Source: Solen grandis
Lineage: Eukaryota; Mollusca; Bivalvia; Adapedonta; Solenidae
Reading direction: 5' to 3'
Length of the DNA: 64,000 bases
NCBI GenBank assembly: GCA_021229015.1
Contig: CM037789.1
Coordinates: 39,840,926 to 39,904,925 of the forward strand
In this document: piece by piece, positions 35,326 to 48,324 of the stretch
Numbering within the stretch: position 1 is the stretch's first letter
Layout: the number at the start of each line of letters is the position of its first letter
Notes under the pieces: generated by a model
Seen by the model: the letters and a program-made list of their open reading frames with translations, nothing else
Databases searched by the model: none
What the model was told of the DNA's origin: nothing
Translations under genes and position numbers: made by a program

Positions 35326-37845
35326 GATTTGAATTATTGTGGAATCTTGACGTAACATTGGCATACTCCTAATAAAATATATTTGCATTCATTAAATCAA
35401 AAATGAGCGGGTTAATTAACAGTCAGGGTATCTGAATGCGATTTCGGTAGCCTGCCACTTGGTGTATGTCACTATGGTATGTTTTGTCAAAACTATATAA
35501 AACTGTATATACGAACAGTACAAAATAAAAGGGGGAAAATGAAAACACCTAAAGTACAAAAAGTTTATTATAATAGACATCGGCATACAATGGAGATGTA
35601 TATTTTAATCAAAAGTTTTGGCTGTGATAACCATATGACAAAGGAATGAACTTTGTTTTGAAAGTTATATAGCTAAGAAATGCATTTAGATAAACATTTT
35701 TATACGCAATAAAGTAGAAAAAGAGATCACTGGGTAGTAATAAGTAATTGAAATAACCGACAGACCACACATGGAAATTTTGGATCCTATTTCAAACTAC
35801 ATTGTATTATCTATTTATTTATCTTATTTTAGACCGCATTTACTTATTCCTCTCTTTTCCACCCTGAAAGTTTTCATTTTCACATTTATTGCTGACTGGT
35901 GACACAGGAAAACCTAATTAGCCGAAACAGATGCCCTCTTGGAAAGTAAAACCAGTCAGTTGTTAGAAAACAATTATAAGACTTGGCCAATATGTAATAA
36001 AGCCGAGTCAAATAACTGGAAGAAACTATTGATCATCTGACCCATGGTTTGTCAACATAGACAAGACGGTACAGAGGCGCCGGCGGAATTTGTATCGGAA
36101 TTAAAAATGTAATCAATAAACAAACATTGAAATGAGGGGAAAATAATCGAGTAAATAAACCTTTCTGCACCGGTGCACCGCTTGTCGATCATATTTCACA
36201 AATAAGTCGATAAATCTCGTGATATCTCGTTTGACAACGTGTCGAATGTCAGTCACCTGTCAGAGAGTATCACCGACCCAAATTAAAAGCTGATAAATGT
36301 AAAACTAAGGATAAAGGCAACAAACGAGAAAGAACGAGATGTATTATTAAGTTAGAATAAAGCCCATGTTAAGAACTGTGTAAAGTCACTCTTAACGTCT
36401 CGGGTTGTAATCTTGATTGGTTAATGCCGTTAAGAAAATTTAATGGCAGATCTAAACGGCATTAAAACAATTTATCTATTCTCAAGTTTCGGCAATGTTG
36501 TGTGCATTACGTGACATTGGGACATCATGTCTGACCTATTTATTTCGAAACGGTAATGTATGTAATAAACATACTGTTCTGTAACTTTACAATAAGAATG
36601 AGGTGACTAGGGATGCTGAAAAAAGGAGTTTAAACCTATTATGCAATAGTAAGGGTACAAAAATTGGTTTCTTCATGGTTTAGGGGGTATAGCTGTGTTT
36701 TAGTGTCTAGTATTTCTTTTAATTTTAAAGAGCGAGCTTTTGATCTTGATCGTCTTCGTGAAATAGAAATTTGAAAAAAAAGGTATAGGTAAATGCGGTC
36801 TTACTGTAGTCCAGAAATTAGGGTAAACACTAACTTCGAACACGTACCGCCCACTCACCCACCCTTAAAAATGATACGTTTCAAGCTTTATTTATTTTTC
36901 TTTTATCACTGAAAACCAGTTCAGATGTTCCATCAGTTTTATTTTTAACGCGTTTGTTGTGGATGTCGAATAATCTTAACATTGTTAGTCTCCAATCCGC
37001 GATTATTGGACTTAAAGCACTGAATACAGGTCTTTCAAAATTCCGTGACCTTAATACAATGTAAAACAAAATAAACATTTAAATGCTTATATCATTTAGG
37101 AATTTTGACATACTTGGTCTACAGCCATTTTCTGACAATATTTAATACCACTTGGTCCCCTGCGTGCGATCCTTTGTCCAAACGTTTTTGAACCCGTTGT
37201 TTATGTGTTGTTCAAACGGTGACTGTTTTCAATCCACAATCTTATCTGCTATAAATACACAATATATGTTGTGAAAATACAATTTGAAAGATTGATATCT
37301 TGTCAAAATAGTTTAATCTATGAGTCGAGTGCTGATAATTGGCATTCCGTTTTGTAACGGAATTGTTAGTTCCTTGTATTTATTTTTATCAAGTGGAGTA
37401 GAAAAGAAAACAAATTGGGTCGCTAGCCGAACATTCGGACCAGAATGAAACAGGTGGACCGTTATGAAGAACTAATTTAGTTTTGAATAAAAATATGCTT
37501 ATCAGCACATCATATTTACAAATAAACAATTAACATATGCCTGGAATAGGCATGTTGTATTAGGTCTATTGCAGTCCTACTCGATGGAAGAGTATAAAAA
37601 CGTAGCTTACTATGTAGAGTCACTTTTATCATTTGCATAATTTTTTTTTATCTTATTCTGTTTTCGAAATACATACATAAATACTGTTTGTGTTTTATCT
37701 AAGAATTGTTAACATAGGTCAAATCCTTATATCTGACAATGAGAGAGATTGACAGTACTTAATTTACTTTTGATGAAACTGTTGTGATAGATTTAACTTA
37801 CAACTGCTAGTCTCTAAAAGAATGTTTCTGGTGTAGATCAAAAGA
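35326..37845. other. AT-rich stretch, nothing identifiable
   Basis: No supported gene or repeat was seen. Confidence 0.5.
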
Positions 37846-38325
37846 TTGCAGTCATCAATATTCCAAAAAAATAATATCCCGCACCGCAAATTAATTTATA
37901 AATTCTTCTTCAGCCAGAGGACCGAATATAACATAAAAAGTAACGAGATTAAATCGCATTGTCGTGATCAATACGACTTCAACAAGCAATCGTATGAGAG
38001 ATACTGGAAGCAAGCATTTGACAGACATCTGAATTCTCTCTCCCTCGAATTCCAATTTGATAAAAAACAAACAAAAATGCAGCTCATTTGTCAACTTTTC
38101 TCCCCTGTTTGTGTCGCGTTTTTACTTGATCTAAGTTCAAGGTCATCCCAGCTAGAGATTTATTTTCAAATTCACACACTTCTTTTGATTTTATTGGTAT
38201 TCCATTTGTATTTTTTAACTCTTAATATTCAATTGTTATCAAGAAAGGAATGTCTGCAATACTTCAAAGGTTCTTCCTGTCCAACAAGTGGCGGATATTG
38301 CTATGCGCGTGCTTTGACACAATAG
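37846..38325 (+). other. open frame of 159 codons, probably not a gene
   Basis: The second-longest open frame in the window. It starts at TTG, not ATG, and the first internal ATG is at about codon 78. The second half is hydrophobic (about residues 105-130). No domain was recognised and no splice context was evident. In AT-rich non-coding DNA a frame of this length can arise by chance. It is listed so the interval is described, not as a supported gene. Confidence 0.12.
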
Positions 38326-40253
38326 AATTTCTTGTTTTTCAGAGGAAAATGGATTTTATTTTTAGATGGTTTCTTCCAATGGGGTAGAATAGACATTTTT
38401 CTTACGAATTATTTTGAAGTTTAATATTATCATTAGAGCCGTCTTTTCTGGTTTTAATCAGAACTCAAGATGCATTATTCAACATCTTTGTCTATTTTTT
38501 TATTTATATCAAAACTTATTTCAGTTTAAATCAGCGACATATATTTTTTCAAACTTGCATGATTATGCACCTATAAATACTTTTATCATTTTGCAAGACA
38601 TCAACAACTTTACAGTATTTTAATAGATCAATGATATGTCATATAAGACAGTGTGTTGCTATGCCAATATAGAATTTCTGTTTATACTAAACGAATGCAT
38701 TTATTGTTTCTTATGTGATTAAAACAGAGTTTATATTAAGCCGTTCGTATAATCATTGATAGGAAACACGAGATTGTCAATGGGCTTTTTGGCTTCCTCT
38801 CATTCATTTCAAACACAATCGAATTCACGACCAATGATCCCTAGAAATAATTGTGAGCGTCTGAATGCAAAGCGAAAAATTGGTCAAATGTTGTTGTTTT
38901 TGTTTGTTTTGTTGTTGTTGTTTTGTTGTTGTTGTTTTTTTTTTAAGATTTTTAAAGATTTTATACGAAAAAAGATATTACCATGACATTCCCAACGCAA
39001 AACACTGGTCCAACCCAAGTACCACTAGTAAGCAACTCATATATCAATCCCTTAAAGAAGACTCCATATTGGACAAGTACTGGCGTTTTTAAATGCCATT
39101 ATAGATCCTTACCTTCAGCGGGGTTCAAATGCACACCCACCGGTTACATTGTCTTGAAATGCGCATGTTGAACGCTAGATCCACCGCAGAATGACAAGCG
39201 AGTCCAGGTGGCTCAGTGGGCAGGTCAATATATCAATCAAGAGCCGTATGAGTGGTGCAATCGTCATACCTTTCATCGATAAAGAAGAATAAATAGGTCT
39301 GTGAACTGCAAACAAAGCTGTGAAGTTGACAATGACAAATGCTGTCTTTGTTTTATCTCTTAAACAGAACAGAACAGAACATATCTAAATTTTATTCACA
39401 CTGGTATATAACAATATATACCACAGCATGTTTGGTTTCTGTCTACAGAGAAAGGACCAAGTATCCTCTCGAATGTTTTTGTCTAACCAATATCTTTGAT
39501 GTATTTCATTTATTTGGACATTATAGCAAATGTCTGGATGAAGAATTGTGTGTTCCATTCGGTAAGTTATCTATAATTAATTCACTGTTTTTTATATGCT
39601 TAAATTGCACTAATTATTTGAAATATTGACATTTTGACTTAGTCACAAAACATTTACACTCGATGTCGTTATATATGTCACATACACGATAATGCTTTTA
39701 TCTGATTGATAGATTAATTAGAAACAAGAATGTTGTATTTCTTGAAAGTTCTTTGAACGACTATTCAAGTAAAATAAAGTAATGAAAATATATAAAAATT
39801 GACAGTGCCATATGACAAAATAACGCCTAAGTAAGTAATGAAAAATCATAATCATACACACACAACTGAAATATTGAAATATATTACTTTTTTTCCATTA
39901 CTTTTTTTTTTACAATTTTTAAAGACAAGCTCTCTTAGGTAACATGTGTTCACTCGAACATCTACCTGTATATTATTACATTATCTAGTTTTACAACTTT
40001 AATTATGGCTACTGTGTGAATTATTTATGACTTGGGACAAATAATACTGACCATACAAACACCGTACCACGGGAAGATTAACCTGAGAGTCACCCCTGTT
40101 TTATAGCTACTGGTTTTGTATCGAACCTTTGTTGCACACTCGTCCAGACTTGACATGTTGACGGCATCAGAAATTTTAATGATTTGTAAATATTAAGTAG
40201 AGGTCATAAAATTCGATAATTTGTTGCTTTGAACATTCGTGACCCTCATCTTT
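38326..40253. other. AT-rich stretch with (TTG)n
   Basis: (TTG/TTT)n at about 38887-38945. A weak tRNA-like minus segment near 39116-39175 (TTTGAACCCCG) was noted. No supported gene. Confidence 0.4.
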
Positions 40254-40485
40254 TTCTCTCTCTATCTCTCTCATCTCTCTCTCTCTCCAAAGTTTTTTTG
40301 CTCTGTATGTATGTATAAATCTGTATAATAATTTCTCTCTCTCTCTCTCTCTCTCTTATGACCTTTTTATGTAAGCATAAATCTAGTAATACATGTATCT
40401 ATTTTTTCTCTCTCTACATTTTTTACTTTGTATGTATGTAACTATGTATGTACTCTCTCTCTCTCTCTCTATCTCTCTCTTAAAT
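40254..40485. repeat. cluster of (CT)n microsatellites
   Basis: Four CT blocks (about 40254-40287, 40333-40356, 40406-40417 and 40452-40480) separated by similar 45-60 base spacers carrying TTTGTATGTATGTA, so the whole looks like a degenerate higher-order repeat. Confidence 0.8.
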
Positions 40486-41042
40486 AGAACACATTATTAT
40501 ATAATTTAGTCACATGGCACACGGTTCAGTTAGATACCGGCACACGGACCAGTGATAAATGAATAAGACACTAACTCGCATTAACATTTTAATTCGACCG
40601 TAACTGGTCATCAGGTGACCACAGAAAGGGTCAAACGTCAAATGCCCACGAGGTATTTCCAGATGACCGCCATACCAAATTAATGAACTTTCTGAAATTT
40701 GCTGACTTTCTTTTTACCGAAGACATTGGTTATATTCTTATATACCCCTTTTTTATCTGTATTTGATGTGTCCTTTTTTTCGTATGGAGTGTGTATTTTT
40801 TTCCCTTAAGGCAGACAAACGTTGTTAGCTTAAATACTTAAATGAAAGATTAAGCTGTGTGCTTGCACGTGCTTTCATTATATTATGATAAGCAAATAAT
40901 AGCCACATGTCTTAATATCAAAATATTTTAGTTTCAATGGATTTCACTGTATCTTATTATAGTTGTATTTCTCACTTGATGCTGGTGTTATCAAGAAGTT
41001 AAGCTCAGGCTGAAGTCCAGCCATAAACACTGAACTTGTTTT
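40486..41042. other. AT-rich stretch, nothing identifiable
   Basis: No supported gene or repeat. Confidence 0.5.
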
Positions 41043-41298
41043 GGGGCCTCCGTGGCCGAGGGGGTAAAGTCGCTGACTTAACATTCACTCAGCCCCTCAC
41101 CGCGTGGGTTCGAATCCCGGCAGGGTCATTCGGATTTTCATGTGAGGAAGCTTTCCAGCTGACTTGCGGTAGGTCGGCGGTTCTACCCGGATGCCTCCGT
41201 GCAATCGGGGTCTTCCTCCACCTGTAATTAGCTGGACGTTGCTATATGACTGAAAATACTGTCGAAGCGACGGTAAACTCAAATTGTCAAGTCAAGTC
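41043..41298 (+). mobile_element. SINE family 1, best full-length copy (plus)
   Basis: Runs from GGGGCCTCCGTGGCCGAGGG through B-box GTGGGTTCGAATCCCGG, the body with TTCCAGCTGACTTGCGGTAG, and AGCTGGACGTTGCTATATGA to the tail CTGTCGAAGCGACGGTAAAC and (AAGTC)n. About 255 bp. It serves as the reference for the other copies. The head resembles a class II (Leu/Ser) tRNA. Non-coding. Confidence 0.9.
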
Positions 41299-42078
41299 TT
41301 AACTTGTTTGCTGTGACAAAATTTTCTTCCTTGCCTTGTAGCTAGGCTACTCATAATAATCTGAGCCAAATTTCATTTGATATATTTTGACCGTTTTGCT
41401 GTCTTTCAAATTTCTCGATTATGATTTACAGTTTGTTGACTTTGCATTGATCTAATCTTGTCAATCGCATTTACTCGAGTATTAAATCTAAAGATTTTCT
41501 CGCGTATGTTTATTATCAATATCAAATCTAAGGATGGAAAATAAAATAAACATGAACAAGGCGTTCTGAATAAGAATCTTGAAGAGAATCGAACATCAAA
41601 ATGATGACGATAAGATATTTATGACCTAGGCTATTCATCAACATCATCCTTGATGTTTGTCTGTCCTTTTCTAATAATACAATATAACAATAAACGATTC
41701 TGTGATAAATAAAGGTATACATGATATATTGGACGGAGGCGCACGTTATAATCTATGCAAATAGAGTCAGTAGAAATCGAGTACTTGTAAAGTATTCAGA
41801 TAATGGTCATTTTCAGTGACCCTATCTCTCGATAAACGTCGATTTTCGACGTCTCGGGTGACAGGGGCTGCTGTTTTCACTTTCTAAAAGCCGTTGAGGG
41901 GTTATTGAATACATAAATCAGTCACAGGATAAGTCATTCATTATATTTATATATTTGCTAATTCAGTGTCCGGGATTAAAGTGTATTTGTACGATAGGAT
42001 AATTGTGATCTGGAGATATAACAAGGTACGTTTCTTTTTCGTATATTTTGTATGCATGTGCGTGTTTGATCATGCGAA
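41299..42078. other. AT-rich stretch, nothing identifiable
   Basis: No supported gene or repeat. Confidence 0.5.
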
Positions 42079-42084
42079 AGGAGC

Positions 42085-42117
<33 letters not shown>

Positions 42118-42240
42118 GTGCAGGGAGAGATAGGGAGTGGGAGGGAGAGAGAAAAATCAGAAAAACAAACACACACGCACACACACAGACGGATATAGGA
42201 AGGGATAAGAGTTGTTGTTGTTTTGTTGTTGTTGTTGTTT
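42079..42240. repeat. compound (GA)n, (CA)n, (TTG)n microsatellite
   Basis: GA-rich 42085-42153, CA 42167-42187 and TTG 42211-42240. The ORFs across it are low complexity. Confidence 0.85.
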
Positions 42241-42896
42241 TAACGGGCAATAATTGCACATTTGATTTCATACCAAAAAGCAGAATAACTAATATACATT
42301 AAATTATATATTAAAATGAAATTAATAAATTAGTCCGCAATTACAGCCAGGAGCAATCGAAACGTGTTGTTCTTGTGTCGTTTTCTTACATTCCATAACT
42401 TCCCATTACATTCAAGCATTCTATGACCGAAACAAGTTCACCAAATTCCTTTTATAACTTGAAATATTGCAGATGCTACAGGCCGACTATAGTTTCACAG
42501 AAACCCTCAGTAAAACTTCTTTCTACATGCAAATTAATTTAAGCTTGGCGTCTTAAAAAATATTTTATAACCCAATAATGCTTAAATAATAGTAGTAAAT
42601 TGGGCTTACACATTCAGAACGATATTTGATATTTAAAGTTCAAACAGATTACCTTTAACAAGATACTTTAGTGATTACAACGGTTATCTTAAACAATCAT
42701 GCAATTTACAAGATGAAGGCTTTATCTTTTTTCCATCCTTTCATTTCAAATATAACATTCTCATTAAAAAAAAAAACTTAAATCTATTAAAAGTATTTCG
42801 AGTCTAATAATCCAGACCAGGACTATGCGTTCAATTGCTGTCTTGTTTAACTAAAAGTCTTTGATCTTTGGTTTAAATAAACGTTATTTTGGAGTT
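42241..42896. other. AT-rich stretch, nothing identifiable
   Basis: No supported gene or repeat. Confidence 0.5.
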
Positions 42897-43823
42897 GTTA
42901 TACGGAAGCACAGAGAGGACATGGTGTTTTTCTTTGTTATCATCTCGTGGCTACGAGATAATAACTAAGAAAACACACACACACACACACACATTTTGCT
43001 AACTCGTGGCCACGAGATATAACTAAGACAAATAACGAAAAACAAACATGTCTAATTCGTGGCCACGAGATATAACTAACTTAAAGGGTGAAAAACGATA
43101 ATCATTATTAATTCGTAGTTATGAGATATAAGTTAGAAAAAAATCTCACTCACTCGTGACCACGAGATAATAACTAAGAAAAAAAAACAAAGAAATTTTG
43201 CTAAATCGTGGCAACGAGATAATGACTAGTTAGAAAAAAACAAAACAAACAAAATTCCTAACTCGTGGCCACGAGTTAACTGACCAATCAAATCGTAAGA
43301 TTATCTCGTGGCCACGAGATTAACCGTGACCTAGTAGCATTTTTATTATTATTATTATTTTTTTTTCTTTTTTTTTTAGTTTTTTTTTTCTTAGCTTACC
43401 TATATCTCGTGGCCACGAGATATAACAAAAAGACGTTAAAAACGTTATTTTGGAGGTGTTATACGGAAGCACAGAGAGGACATGGTGTTTTTCTTTGTTA
43501 TCATCTCGTGGCTACGAGATAATAACTAAGAAAACACACACACACACACACATTTTGCTAACTCGTGGCCACGAGTTAACTGACCAATCAAATCGTTAGA
43601 TTATCTCGTGGCCACGAGATAATAACTCGTGACCACGAGTAAGCAATTTTTATTATTATTATTATTCCTTAGTTATTAACTCGTGGCCACGAATAAGACA
43701 TGTTCGGTTTTTTTTTTTTTTGTTTTTTTTTTTTTATTTTTTCTTGGCATACCTATATCTCGTGGCCACGAGATAATAATAAAAAGAAAAACACTATGGC
43801 CCCTCTGTGCTTCCGTAGTGTTA
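42897..43823. mobile_element. foldback/MITE-like element packed with CTCGTGGCCACGAG palindromes
   Basis: The left end, TATACGGAAGCACAGAGAGG then ATGGTGTTTTTCTTT, is the inverse of the right end (43776-43823), so the element has terminal inverted repeats of about 45 bp. Inside are about 14 copies of the 14-bp palindrome CTCGTGGCCACGAG, exact or with one or two changes; exact examples are at 43003-43016, 43262-43275 and 43304-43319. Most sit in the larger frame TTAT-palindrome-ATAACTAA. The left end is present twice (42881-42990 and 43442-43552, offset 561). Another block is repeated with offset 300 (43261-43320 and 43561-43620). There is no ORF, and no target-site duplication was established. 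Confidence 0.8.
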
Positions 43824-44205
43824 TCATTTCGTCAGATATTTAACTTTTACAGAATGGATCGGCTAGTCGCGTTCTGACATAAAACACCCAGATGTTTATG
43901 TCAAGAAGTTTATTAGAAGATGAATGTCAATAGAAAAGGGTATTACTGTTTGGGAGGCGTTTCCAATTTAAACGAAGTGGTTTTGATACAATATTTAGCA
44001 TTTTTCATCAATTCAAGTTCCTATGAAGTAAGCAAATGAATAAAAGACCTTAAAGCTAAGCTTTTAAAGGTTAAAGTTTGTATTTATTTTTAAAAACAGA
44101 CACAGTAATATGTTTGTGATATATCAGTAGTTTTACGTTTCAATTTGCGTTTTTATTTAATTTTAACAACTCATGTGTAGTTAAACAAAACGTGTAATGT
44201 GATTC

Positions 44206-44207
<2 letters not shown>
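43824..44207. other. AT-rich spacer
   Basis: No supported gene or repeat. Confidence 0.5.
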
Positions 44208-44253
<46 letters not shown>

Positions 44254-44302
44254 AATGTGTTTGTGTGCGCGTGGAAAAGTGTGTGTGTGTGTGTGTGTGT
44301 TT
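44208..44302. repeat. (CT)n and (GT)n microsatellites
   Basis: CT run at about 44211-44254 and GT run at about 44279-44300. Confidence 0.9.
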
Positions 44303-45349
44303 TTAATTTAAAGAAAATACGATAAATTATATAGGATGAAAAGGAACTTACTCTTATCAAGTTGTCGCCGTTGTAGCTGCTGATGTTGATCAAATTACCA
44401 CACATTATTAAAATGGATCAATCTTACGATAGTACCTAATATATGGTAAGTGGTACAAAATGGTACAATGGTACAAAATATATACTTTAAATGTATTCTT
44501 TTTTTCTAGAAAGGTAAGAGCATATAGTTCATGATTATTCAAATATCAAGCTATATTTTTTTAGACTCGCAGTAAACAACCAAAAGAGACATCATGACAA
44601 AATAGGCATGTTTCACGAAGAGAAAGTTTATCAAGTTCAGGAATGACCTTGGTGATACTTTAATATTAATAACGAAGTCGTGTCTGTGAATGACATATCA
44701 ATCGCTTGGCTTTAAAATATGACAAGAAAAAAACAGCTTTGCTACAGTGTATTAATATGGAGTCAGGAGATAAAATAACGACGTGAAAAGCGAGACAGGT
44801 ACCGAAAGACACCCTAGTGAATGGATCATGATCCAACCCTCGTTGGCTTCCAATAAGTTCTCAAAAATATTTGACGCTGCATGATAAATTTTGTAAAGAT
44901 CGTGAGAAAATTGTACTGCAAGATAATGTTGGGATTTCTTTCCAAACTAAGTAGATTACATCATACCTCGGTATTTTTGTATTTGGATATGCCTGATTTT
45001 CATTTCATATTTAGATGAAGGAAATAGGATATACGTTTAGTACCAAACTGTTAGGGCTTAATTTATAGAAATAAACATTGTGGAACAAAATGTTTACTTT
45101 TTTGTTTAAATGCATGCTATTGAAATCAACAAGAAAACGCAGTCTGGGCGGTATTTGAATATGACAATATGTATCTATTCAGCTAAAATATTAACACAAA
45201 AAGCTAGGAATATTTTATCTTATATCATATTCATTTCCATATAGTGTTTACATGTAAATGATATTTTGCATGTTAAATTAATTTTGAACGAGCATCTGTA
45301 GATTTCTGTTTGCTGTTATAAAAGTTGAAGAAGATACTTAAGGTTTTAT
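44303..45349. other. AT-rich stretch, nothing identifiable
   Basis: A short repeat of GGTACAAAATGGTACAATGG lies near 44452-44479. No supported gene. Confidence 0.5.
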
Positions 45350-45403
45350 ATTCCTGGGAAGACCCTACCCTTGCTTGAACCCACAGCCTTCGGGTGCCTT
45401 GTC
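45350..45403 (-). mobile_element. tRNA-like SINE head, family shared with 55690 (minus)
   Basis: The minus strand reads CCCGAAGGCTGTGGGTTCAAG, then AGGGTAGGGTCTTCCCAGG. The same order (CCGAAGGCTGTGGGTTCGAA and a related CCTTCCCAGG phrase) occurs at 55660-55752. Confidence 0.5.
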
Positions 45404-45526
45404 AATATTCACTAAAATAAAATTCGCAATTCAGCATTAATTTTTAATTCTACATGGAACAGCTTGTATTAGATAAATAATCGAATCATGAAAGGAAAGT
45501 TACTGATATAGGAAGTAATTGACTTT

Positions 45527-45729
45527 ACCTGACTATTTGAGTTTACCGTCGCTTCGACAGTAATTCAGTCATATAGCGACGTCCAGCTAATTACTGAGTA
45601 GGAAGACCCCGAATGCACGGAGGCATCCGGGTAGAATCGCCGACCTACCGCAAGCCTGCCGGAAGGCTTCCTCACATGAAAATCCGAATGACCCTGCCGG
45701 AATTCGAACACACGCGATGAGGGGCTGAG
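45527..45729 (-). mobile_element. SINE family 1 lacking the A-box (minus)
   Basis: Tail ATTTGAGTTTACCGTCGCTT on the left, body and a damaged B-box (GGAATTCGAACACACG) on the right, ending at GAGGGGCTGAG. The A-box half of the head is missing. Confidence 0.8.
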
Positions 45730-46424
45730 GAAAGTAATTGTTATGAAGCACATTTAAATTCAGTTGTCGAATAACTCATAAAGAAGAGTCATCTGTAAGT
45801 ATTTGACAACTTTCCTTACTGTAATTGCAAACTCAAGATACAAAAACTGAGAGTATATCTTGTGCATTGAAACATAATAGAATAGCACATGTGAGTATGA
45901 AGCCCACAACTACATAGTACCAACTGTATAGAGAGGGATTGCCGACATTCAACATTAAAAATATATGTTTAAAGTAGTATATATATCAAATACCTAGCAT
46001 ATGGCAAACTAATTCTTTCGTCATGAGAGACGGTTAAATTCAGATAAAAATCTCAAAATATAAAAAGACGTATTTATCAATCGTTTTACCTGAAACAGTT
46101 CAATGCGTTGGTAGACATCGATAACTTCAATGCCAATTAGGGTTAAGTTGTATACACTTATATACAAATGTACTCCAAACGAGGGCACCAAAACAAAACG
46201 TGCACCATTTAATAATGTTCAAAGTCGTTTTACGACACGGTCCTTTTGTTAATCAGAGTATCAGAGCAGATGGTATCTGCAGTTAATTGTACACCTGGCG
46301 CAGACCTGTTATGGATAAATCTGAAATATGAGTCCTGATTGACGATGAATTTGAATCATAAATATATGACAAATTATATACAGAGCGACAGACCAATAGG
46401 CAGACAAAAAACAACAAACAATAT
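45730..46424. other. AT-rich stretch, nothing identifiable
   Basis: No supported gene or repeat. Confidence 0.5.
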
Positions 46425-46534
46425 CTCCCTCTCCCTCTCCCTCTCTCTCTCTCCACACATAAATACATTACATTACTGTCTTTCTGCCAGTCAGTCTATT
46501 TCTTTCTTTCCTTCTTTCTTTCTTTCTTTTAATG

Positions 46535-46568
<34 letters not shown>
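46425..46568. repeat. (CTCCCT)n, (TTTC)n and poly-T tract
   Basis: Pyrimidine repeats at about 46424-46454, then (TTTC)n at 46500-46530 and poly-T at 46537-46567. Confidence 0.85.
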
Positions 46569-46569
<1 letters not shown>

Positions 46570-46909
46570 TATTGCAGAGCATCCGTTTACATTTACACTT
46601 ACCGCAACATTTTCGAGTACAGGTCATATTAAGATACATGTACTTTTCTTTCACACATCGCCTCAATAAGCTCAGATTAACTTAATCTCCATTCTTCACC
46701 ATCTACAATAGAAACCGTCTGATTCATCCTTAATAATCTCAAAAAGACTGGTGTTTTCGGAAATATTGGTGGTTAAGTTCCCTGAAACTGAACTCCGTGG
46801 TTTTAAGGCTCAGACCTTGTTCTTTGTGTGGTCATTTGCCTAATTTCAAATGAATATTCCTGATTTTTTTGCGGTTTTTGAATTTGTCATATCATGGACA
46901 TGTACACGT
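46569..46909. other. AT-rich spacer
   Basis: No supported gene or repeat. Confidence 0.5.
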
Positions 46910-47180
46910 CAGCATTATTTCAGTCATGTGGGGAGGTTTGTTTACTTGAGACATATATATTTCTGCCATAGACATGTGGCATGATATCACATCCACTCAC
47001 GTTATTCTGCCACTTTTCCAGCTAGTCCAGGAACTACCATCTTGTGCTGAGCGTTAAGCAAAAGGGATTTATACCGGAACCATTTTTTACGAGTTTATTA
47101 TTTCGCGGTAGACGAGCGAATGAACAACCTTGCGGCTTCGGGGCAAACATTTAACAACTCAGCCAACGGGACCGGCTTCT
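46910..47180 (-). mobile_element. SINE family 2, most complete copy (minus)
   Basis: On the minus strand it begins with an A-box-like CGTTGGCTGAGTTGTTAAAT and a weak B-box (GGTTGTTCATTCG). The body (in reverse, TAGACATGTGGCATGATATC) follows, with a tail related to ATGACTGAAATAATGCTG. It shows that family 2 has a tRNA-derived head, as suggested at 23195. Confidence 0.7.
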
Positions 47181-47660
47181 ACAAGTTTGATTGTCAACAT
47201 CTCCATTGTAGAAGAAATTTTAAGCCCTTAAATTATAATGATTAATAAAGGAAACCGAAGCAGATCTATAACAATTTAGGGATCTTCAGTCACTCCTTTC
47301 TAGATATTTACTGAAACATTATCAGAGAGAATAATCCAAGAATTGGCAAGATGTAATCTAGGAATGCATTTCCTCTCTCATTTTAAAACTGATGATGAAA
47401 TTTCGCATTTTTCATCCTTTTTTTATTTCTTTTTTTTTCTTTTTTATTTCTTTTTCACTAGAGATAACGCAGATGCATACTACGTCAGTTACATAAAGGA
47501 TGGGAAACAACATGCAATCCAACATTTCTCATGGCATTGCTGTTCTAGCTTTGTAGATATAAGATATAATGATTAGTGTATTTTTTTAAATAATAGAAAA
47601 TGAATGCAAATGAATGAGAAAAGGTTATATTCTTGGCGATGTTCCCATTACATTCTACCT
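47181..47660. other. AT-rich stretch, nothing identifiable
   Basis: Poly-T-rich 47418-47455. No supported gene. Confidence 0.5.
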
Positions 47661-47666
47661 ACACGT

Positions 47667-47702
<36 letters not shown>

Positions 47703-47790
47703 ATCTATCTTAGTCTGTCTGTCTTCTGTCTGTCTGTCTGTCTAATTTGCTATTCATCCATCCATCTATCTGTCTGTCCTTCTGTCTGTA
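47661..47790. repeat. (TCTA)n / (TCTG)n microsatellite
   Basis: TCTA run at about 47668-47700 and TCTG runs at about 47715-47742 and 47768-47788. Confidence 0.9.
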
Positions 47791-48324
47791 ATTTCATCCA
47801 CAACAATCTATTAAGGCATCTTATTTGCATCGATGAATATCTAATTTATAAACATATTTTCTTTTCAACCGCTCTTGTATCAATAGACCAAAATTAAGAC
47901 GATATGTTAAATTGAATGTAAGCAGTATGTAGTATTTATACGTGTTTATTATCAACTTTAAAGGTGCGATACGTTTGAAGAAATGATTAAACACCAGGTA
48001 TACTGAATAAATTGCGAATCAGCAATATATGTTTCAATGAAGCTAGGTCTAATAGGGCATGACACGTGGTTTAATTTATAGCAAGACATTGTACTAAGTT
48101 CGATATGAATTGGCCAACTATCTTCGAACTGGTACAGTCAAAGATTTATATAGCTAATTAGATGTTTGATAACTTCTGTGATCGAAGTACGTAGTGTTAT
48201 ATTAGAATTTAAATCTTAACTGTGCAATAAATTTGTAAAACGACAAGTATAAATCGTGTTTATATGAAGGGAGATATTTTTATGTTAATTCTCATTCGCC
48301 AGATGACAAAAGGAAGTGGCTAAG
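47791..48324. other. AT-rich stretch, nothing identifiable
   Basis: No supported gene or repeat. Confidence 0.5.

Noticed and set aside
41036..41282. ORFs on both strands over 41043-41298
   Set aside because: They lie within SINE family 1, and similar frames appear in other copies (15217-15453 and 19820-20008).
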